Below are positions 59,737 through 64,000 of a DNA stretch of 64,000 bases, piece by piece. The stretch covers positions 12,571 through 76,570 of the forward strand of contig JAMPDF010000003.1 of the NCBI GenBank assembly GCA_023665755.1. The letters are read 5' to 3'. Both the position numbers and the translations under genes were made by a program. The notes under the pieces are model-generated. The model searched no databases. It saw only the letters and a list, made by a program, of their open reading frames with translations, and was not told where the DNA came from. Each line of letters begins with the position of its first letter. Positions within the stretch are counted from its first letter, which is position 1. This DNA comes from Prevotella sp. (lineage in GTDB: Bacteria; Bacillota_I; Bacilli_A; ML615J-28; CAG-313).

Positions 59737-60835
59737 ATTCCCACTTACGATATTGTTCAAACCACTCTGTATCCTTGAAAATCACATTGTGATGAGAACA
59801 ATTCACTTTAGTTCCTTCTTCATTAGATGTAATCACAATATTACCATTATAGGAAGTATATCCATTTTCAGTTGCAAGCGTGGTAACATAAATTTGATCG
59901 GTATATTGACAAATCCGTGAAGTAAAGGCTTGTGATGGAAATTGATTCAAATTATTCTTTGTATATTCATCTGACCCAGCACAACAACAAACACAAACGA
60001 TTTTAGGCTTGATTACTGCTAGTAGTGCATCAGTTGTAGAAGTCGGAGAACCATGATGTCCTGCCTTAAACACCTCCACTTCTGGTAAATCATTATACTC
60101 AATCAAATACTTTTCACCTTCTTTTTCTAAATCGCCTGTAAACAAAAAATGTTTGCTTCCTTGATGAATCATGATGCATACTGAATAATTATTTTCATCG
60201 CTAGATTCATTTTCATAATAGTAGTTGTACAAAATTTCTAGTTCAATTCCCTCACTGAGTGTATAAGTTCGTTTCGCACCATTTTCATTTCGATAACACT
60301 CTAATGCGGTATAGTGATTCGCTCCTTCCGCAATTTCTATCTCACGTTTTTCATAATACTCAGAAATAAGCGCTGTTTTTGCATTAGTCTTTGGAAAATC
60401 AATAATGGTTTCACATTCAAATGCTTCAAAAATACCTTTTACTTTTGTTGTCCCTACAAATCCCGCAATATGATCTTGATGACCATGTGTGGCAATGACG
60501 TATTCTAATTTATTATCCACAACATAATTTTCCAAATAAGTTGTAATCGTTTCTGCGCTAGATTTACGAGATCCAGCGTCAATTAAAACATCTGTTTCTC
60601 CTGCCTTAATATAAACAGCATCACCAGTATACTGATTACCAACTTCTAAGAAATGAATAGATAAATCACCACTGACAATTTCTTCTACTGGCTTTTGATG
60701 ACTACATTGATCGAGATAAGGTTTATAATATGGATAACCAAAATAGAGGGCTGCTCCAATTAAAAGCAATAATAAAATTCCAATAGGTAATTGAATGATT
60801 CTACGAATAGTGTTATGTTTTTTTCTTCTTGCCAT
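59735..60835 (-). CDS. Membrane-anchored MBL-fold hydrolase (ComEC-C-like)
   Basis: Protein of 366 residues: basic start, one transmembrane helix (about 14-32), then a metallo-beta-lactamase fold with THGHQDH (H117, H119, D121, H122), FTGDLEKEGE and VFKAGHHGSPTST. The latter motifs are those of the ComEC C-terminal nuclease-like domain and related extracellular hydrolases. Placed outside the membrane it could cleave nucleic acid or phosphodiesters; the substrate is not shown. A trailing domain (about 290-366) is unrecognised. Confidence 0.82.
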   Translation of the reverse strand: MARRKKHNTIRRIIQLPIGILLLLLIGAALYFGYPYYKPYLDQCSHQKPVEEIVSGDLSIHFLEVGNQYTGDAVYIKAGETDVLIDAGSRKSSAETITTYLENYVVDNKLEYVIATHGHQDHIAGFVGTTKVKGIFEAFECETIIDFPKTNAKTALISEYYEKREIEIAEGANHYTALECYRNENGAKRTYTLSEGIELEILYNYYYENESSDENNYSVCIMIHQGSKHFLFTGDLEKEGEKYLIEYNDLPEVEVFKAGHHGSPTSTTDALLAVIKPKIVCVCCCAGSDEYTKNNLNQFPSQAFTSRICQYTDQIYVTTLATENGYTSYNGNIVITSNEEGTKVNCSHHNVIFKDTEWFEQYRKWE

Positions 60836-60868
60836 CTTATCTTCTCCTTTTATTGATTTTATTGTATA

Positions 60869-61837
60869 TTATGCTTCATTCAATATTACTTGACATATTT
60901 TTTCTAATTCTTGATAAGATTTGACACTGACAATACTACTTTTGTATGCCTTTGTGCCTGGAATTAATTTTAGATACCACCCCGCATGACTGCGCATCTC
61001 AATCATTGCAATATGCTCTCCCTTTTCTATGATGAGTCGTCTAGCATGGTCTAATAGTGTGGCAATGACAACTTGCCGAGTTGGTTTTTCAATAATAACT
61101 TGATGATTCATATACGAAGATAGTTGATCAAAAATAAACGGGTTCCCAAGAGCAGCTCTACCAATCATCACCCCATCTACACCTGTTTCTAACATTCTTT
61201 GAAGCGTAGGAATATCTTTAACATCTCCATTACCAATGACAGGAATGGATGTTGCTTCTCTAACTTGTCGAATATAATCTAAATTAACTTCCCCTGTATA
61301 CAGACTTGATCTGGTTCTTCCATGGATGGCAATGGCATCTACTCCGGCTTGCGTTGCAAGTTTCGCCACTTCTCCACAACAAATGGAATGGGCATCCCAA
61401 CCTGCTCGAATTTTGATGGTTACTGGAATATCTATATTTTCTTTTAGACTCTTGACAATATCGTATATTTTTTGAGGTGTTTTTAATAGTGCACTACCCG
61501 CTCCACTTTTAACGACTTTATTGACTGGACACCCCATATTTACATCCAAAATATCAATGGGAGATCGACTAATCATTTGTTTCGCAGAAGCAGTAATCGA
61601 CTGATAATCAGAACCAAAAATTTGCATAGATACTGGATGCTCACTAGGTGCTATTTGAATCATTTGCAAAGTTTTGATATTTTCATAAGCCAATCCTTTG
61701 TCACTAATCATCTCTGTACAAACTAGACCTGCTTGATGTTCTAAACAAATTTGCCTATATGTAGAATTAGTCACACCTGCCATGGGTGCTAAAATGATAT
61801 TATTTTTTAATGTAACATTACCAATTTGTAAACTCAT
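60869..61837 (-). CDS. dus: tRNA-dihydrouridine synthase (DusB family)
   Basis: Flavoenzyme reducing uridines in the D-loop of tRNAs. Protein of 322 residues: TIM barrel with ILAPMAGVTNSTYR, catalytic C103 in DVNMGCPVNKV, HGRTRSSLYTG, IPVIGNGDVKD, GVDGVMIGRAALGNP. The helical tRNA-binding end follows. Stands alone 33 bp from the MBL gene, likely the same transcript. Confidence 0.94.
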   Translation of the reverse strand: MSLQIGNVTLKNNIILAPMAGVTNSTYRQICLEHQAGLVCTEMISDKGLAYENIKTLQMIQIAPSEHPVSMQIFGSDYQSITASAKQMISRSPIDILDVNMGCPVNKVVKSGAGSALLKTPQKIYDIVKSLKENIDIPVTIKIRAGWDAHSICCGEVAKLATQAGVDAIAIHGRTRSSLYTGEVNLDYIRQVREATSIPVIGNGDVKDIPTLQRMLETGVDGVMIGRAALGNPFIFDQLSSYMNHQVIIEKPTRQVVIATLLDHARRLIIEKGEHIAMIEMRSHAGWYLKLIPGTKAYKSSIVSVKSYQELEKICQVILNEA

Positions 61838-62010
61838 GATTGTATTCCCTCTTATTGTTGCTTATTTTACCTATCATCTTATTTTAGTCTGCTCCTACAT
61901 TATAACATAAATTGATGAAATTGCAAATCTCGAAGCATTCAAAATGATGCTATTGCTAATGGTTTGCATTTTTTTCATTTTATGATATAATACATTCAAG
62001 AGGTGGCGTT

Positions 62011-62265
62011 ATGAAAGAAAAAAAGATGCAAAAAGACACTAAACAACAAGAAAATCAAATACAAACACAATCAACTGACAAAATTGATAATTTGAGATGG
62101 TTATTTGCTGTAGTAGGCTTTCTTTGTCCTGTAGCTGGCTATGTATTGTACTTGGTTTGGAAACAAAGACATACCAAAGCTTCAGATATGAGTGGTTGGG
62201 CTGCTCTTTTGGGCGTATTCGCTTATATTATTTTCTTCTTTGTTTGGGTGTTTTTTATCAAATAA
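62011..62265 (+). CDS. Small two-helix membrane protein
   Basis: Protein of 84 residues: a polar, glutamine-rich start (KKMQKDTKQQENQIQ) and two transmembrane helices joined by KQRHTKASDMSGW. The helices resemble those of the zinc-ribbon protein at 62347 (FAVVGFLCPVAGYVLYLVWK against FAVLSFFFPIVGLILFCVWN), so it looks like a paralogue that lacks the zinc ribbon. AGAGGTGG precedes the ATG and a TATAAT lies upstream. Function unknown. Confidence 0.75.
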   Translation: MKEKKMQKDTKQQENQIQTQSTDKIDNLRWLFAVVGFLCPVAGYVLYLVWKQRHTKASDMSGWAALLGVFAYIIFFFVWVFFIK

Positions 62266-62272
62266 ATAAAAT

Positions 62273-62299
62273 AAGACACAATTTTTCTTGTGTCTTTTT
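62273..62299 (+). terminator. Terminator after the small membrane protein gene
   Basis: AAGACACA (62273-62280) and TGTGTCTT (62289-62296), then T-rich sequence. The promoter of the next gene (TTGTGT, 17 bp, TATAAT) begins inside its right arm. Confidence 0.7.
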
Positions 62300-62346
62300 C
62301 TTTTTTATGATATAATGTGAATATATATTTGTTTCGAGGTGATAAA

Positions 62347-62733
62347 ATGAAAAAATGTAAACATTGTAATGCCCAAGTAGATGATGAAACCAAGTTCTGT
62401 CCTTACTGTGGGGAAAAATTAGAAGAGGTCGTAATAGAAAATAATCCCTACGCTCAATACAATTATCAAACCAATTCATCTTCATCTGATTATAGTCAAA
62501 ATTATAATTCTAATCAAACACTATCTGATGATGCATTTAATTTTGGATTTGCAGTACTTTCTTTTTTCTTTCCGATTGTAGGTTTGATTTTATTCTGTGT
62601 TTGGAATAAAGAATCACCCAAAAAGGCAAAAGGTTGTGGAATAGCTGCTTTGATTAGTGTTATCGTGAATATTTTATTTAGCATTTGTTGTGTGGCTATT
62701 GTTGCCGCGATGGGTGCCAATGGTTCATATTAA
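62347..62733 (+). CDS. Zinc-ribbon membrane protein
   Basis: Protein of 128 residues. Residues 1-27 form a zinc ribbon (CKHCNAQVDDETKFCPYC), followed by a polar S/N/Y-rich linker (about 30-65) and two transmembrane helices. I start at MKKCKHC because GAGGTG lies 8 nt upstream. Such zinc-ribbon plus membrane-helix proteins are common and mostly uncharacterised in Bacillota. Confidence 0.82.
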   Translation: MKKCKHCNAQVDDETKFCPYCGEKLEEVVIENNPYAQYNYQTNSSSSDYSQNYNSNQTLSDDAFNFGFAVLSFFFPIVGLILFCVWNKESPKKAKGCGIAALISVIVNILFSICCVAIVAAMGANGSY

Positions 62734-62739
62734 TATATT

Positions 62740-63219
62740 ATGAAAAAGAATACTTTTCGATGGAAAATACCAGTTATCATTATATCTGGTATTTTGTTTT
62801 CTTGTTTAACCCTAGTTTTATTCTTCTTCATCTGGAATCACACTTTTCCAGATTTAGCATTTACACCTGACTTATGGGGTAAAGTCCCCTTATGTAATAG
62901 AAATATCAATCGTGCTATTCGAATTGGGGATTTTGTTTTTCCTTTTTGTATTCGTTGTACTAGTATGGGTTGTTCTTTTTTGATTGGAATTTTACTACTT
63001 TTTATCCCAAAAATTGCCAATAAATTAAGAAAACAACCTTTCTATATATGGATGATACTCAGCATTATACTGATGATTCCTTTAGTAATAGATGGAATAA
63101 AAGTATACTTTTTCCAAGTAGATAGCCCTAATATAATGCGATATATTACTGGCATCCTATTTGGATGTGGGACAAGTCTCCTCACTAGAACATTTCTTAT
63201 CCGATTAGAAAAACACTAA
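62740..63219 (+). CDS. DUF2085 membrane protein
   Basis: Protein of 159 residues with about four helices. CNRNINRAIRIGDFVFPFCI followed by RCTSMGCSFLIG and a later LVIDGIKVYFF matches the DUF2085 pattern (conserved cysteines near the membrane surface). No ribosome site is visible before the ATG, six nt after the stop of the zinc-ribbon gene, so it probably depends on coupling. Function unknown. Confidence 0.78.
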   Translation: MKKNTFRWKIPVIIISGILFSCLTLVLFFFIWNHTFPDLAFTPDLWGKVPLCNRNINRAIRIGDFVFPFCIRCTSMGCSFLIGILLLFIPKIANKLRKQPFYIWMILSIILMIPLVIDGIKVYFFQVDSPNIMRYITGILFGCGTSLLTRTFLIRLEKH

Positions 63220-63242
63220 ATGGGTAATCCATTTAGTGTTTT
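63210..63242. terminator. Bidirectional terminator
   Basis: AAAACACTAAATGG (63210-63223) and its complement (63229-63242) form a 14-bp stem with a 5-nt loop. It serves the DUF2085 gene and the repeat-protein gene. Confidence 0.88.
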
Positions 63243-63245
63243 TTA

Positions 63246-64000
63246 TTATGAAAATAAAATATAAAATGAATAATCTGAATTCATAAAAGCAGGAATAAAT
63301 ACACCATCATCATAAGATGCATTAGATAAGAAATATTCTTCTCCGTTATAAGTTCCTGTAAAACCTTGATATGAATCATATGCGGTAATCACATATTCTA
63401 CTCCATTTAATGTAATTTGATTTTCTGTAATAACAAGTACATAAGTTTGACCATTAGATTCTTTTTGATATGTACCTACCCATGCCGCAGGAATTTGGAT
63501 TTCTGTTGGAGTATCTTCTTTGACTACATCACATAATACATTTACTGTGAAATCACTATTCATTACCATAACTTGAGCAGGTGAGTCTCCCCATGGTGCC
63601 ATATAGGTAACATAATATGTTTCACCATTATATGTACCAGTCCATCCTTCATATTCATCATATTCACTTGGAACAAAAGTTGTACCATTGATAGTAATTG
63701 CATCTTTTGTAATTACTACAATATATTCTACATCATTTTTTGTTCCTTTATATGTACCTATACTTTCTTCTGGTATAGTTACTGTTGGAGTAGGTTCTTC
63801 AACTACATCACAAGTTATTACTAAACTGTAATCACTATTCATCACCATCACTTGAGCAGGTGAATCTCCCCATGGTGCCATATAGGTAACATAATATGTT
63901 TCACCATTATATGTACCAGTCCATCCTTCATATTCATCATATTCACTTGGAACAAAAGTTGTACCATTGATAGTAATTGCATCTTTTGTAATTACTACAA
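63246..64000 (-). CDS. Tandem-repeat protein, 3' part only
   Basis: The frame is open to the right edge, so at least 250 C-terminal residues are seen and the start lies outside. It is made of ~93-residue repeats of the form GTYKGTKNDVEYIVVITKDA, then TFVPSEYDEYEGWTGTYNGE, TYYVTYMAPWGDSPAQVMVM and NSDF-VLCDV, joined by PTPT linkers; the last unit is divergent and ends NSDYSFYILFS. It is acidic, rich in Y, T and G, beta-like, and probably a secreted or surface protein. No sortase motif at the end. Confidence 0.7.
   Translation of the reverse strand, partial: VVITKDAITINGTTFVPSEYDEYEGWTGTYNGETYYVTYMAPWGDSPAQVMVMNSDYSLVITCDVVEEPTPTVTIPEESIGTYKGTKNDVEYIVVITKDAITINGTTFVPSEYDEYEGWTGTYNGETYYVTYMAPWGDSPAQVMVMNSDFTVNVLCDVVKEDTPTEIQIPAAWVGTYQKESNGQTYVLVITENQITLNGVEYVITAYDSYQGFTGTYNGEEYFLSNASYDDGVFIPAFMNSDYSFYILFS
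63601..63721. repeat. 279-bp tandem repeat, core of copy A
   Basis: These 121 bases are identical to 63880-64000, an offset of exactly 279 bp (93 codons). The remainder of the unit is less similar. Confidence 0.9.
63880..64000. repeat. 279-bp tandem repeat, core of copy B (cut by window edge)
   Basis: Identical over 121 bases to 63601-63721; the repeat array continues beyond the window. Confidence 0.9.

Overview
The window reads as chromosome of a low-GC, Gram-positive, endospore-forming member of the Bacillota. The base composition is AT-rich, Shine-Dalgarno sites are strong (AAGGAGG, AAAGGGGG), and promoters are SigA-like (TTGACA/TATAAT). CIRCE elements, SpoVM, YunB and a CwlD-type amidase are present. 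The core block rsmB-rlmN-rsgA-rpe-thiN-spoVM-rpmB-fakA-recG-plsX-rnc follows the Bacillus subtilis order. TGA is used as a stop codon (for example at the end of rsgA), so the code is standard. A lineage near the Erysipelotrichia is my guess, not a demonstrated placement.

Layout. (1) 1-2.5 kb is a small accessory module of the kind carried by integrative elements: a sigma-70 region-4-like protein, a zinc-ribbon microprotein coupled to an HTH protein, and two strong terminators. (2) 2.6-9.9 kb holds an ABC-2 exporter, two large secreted proteins (one a probable zinc metallopeptidase) that share an almost identical C-terminal cassette, and a short-chain dehydrogenase. (3) 9.9-12.2 kb is a very AT-rich gene graveyard, with a start-less fragment, a lipoprotein gene carrying a TGA in its signal peptide and decayed repeated tails, next to tRNA-Arg(CCT). 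(4) 12.3-28.2 kb holds stress and transport genes: an AlkD-like protein with an apparently leaderless mRNA, CIRCE-controlled clpB and htpG, a MarR-controlled MacB-like ABC protein, a TetR-controlled ABC-2 exporter with a clear operator, an HAD phosphatase, and an ECF sigma/anti-sigma pair. (5) 28.36-28.44 kb holds a candidate small RNA with its own promoter and terminator and two hairpins showing the same C-rich loop. (6) 28.5-39.8 kb is the conserved translation and lipid block, including the 34-residue spoVM gene. (7) 40-48.1 kb has lgt with an overlapping Lit-like gene, enolase, and one dense operon nifU-like/S1/thioredoxin-like/cwlD/tsaE/tsaB/rimI/tsaD, preceded by yunB. (8) 48.2-58.3 kb is the most unusual part: a five-gene transcription unit (1453-residue helicase-like protein, ankyrin protein, c-di-AMP cyclase, PAS membrane protein, fused IspDF), next to a ClpC-like ATPase whose second ATPase domain has lost its catalytic motifs. 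(9) 58.4-64 kb has hflX, an MBL hydrolase, dusB, small zinc-ribbon and DUF2085 membrane proteins, and the 3' part of a tandem-repeat protein that runs off the window.

Most genes lie on the minus strand. Start codons were reassigned where a Shine-Dalgarno site or a stop/start overlap favoured an internal start. All family names come from reading motifs; no database search was possible.
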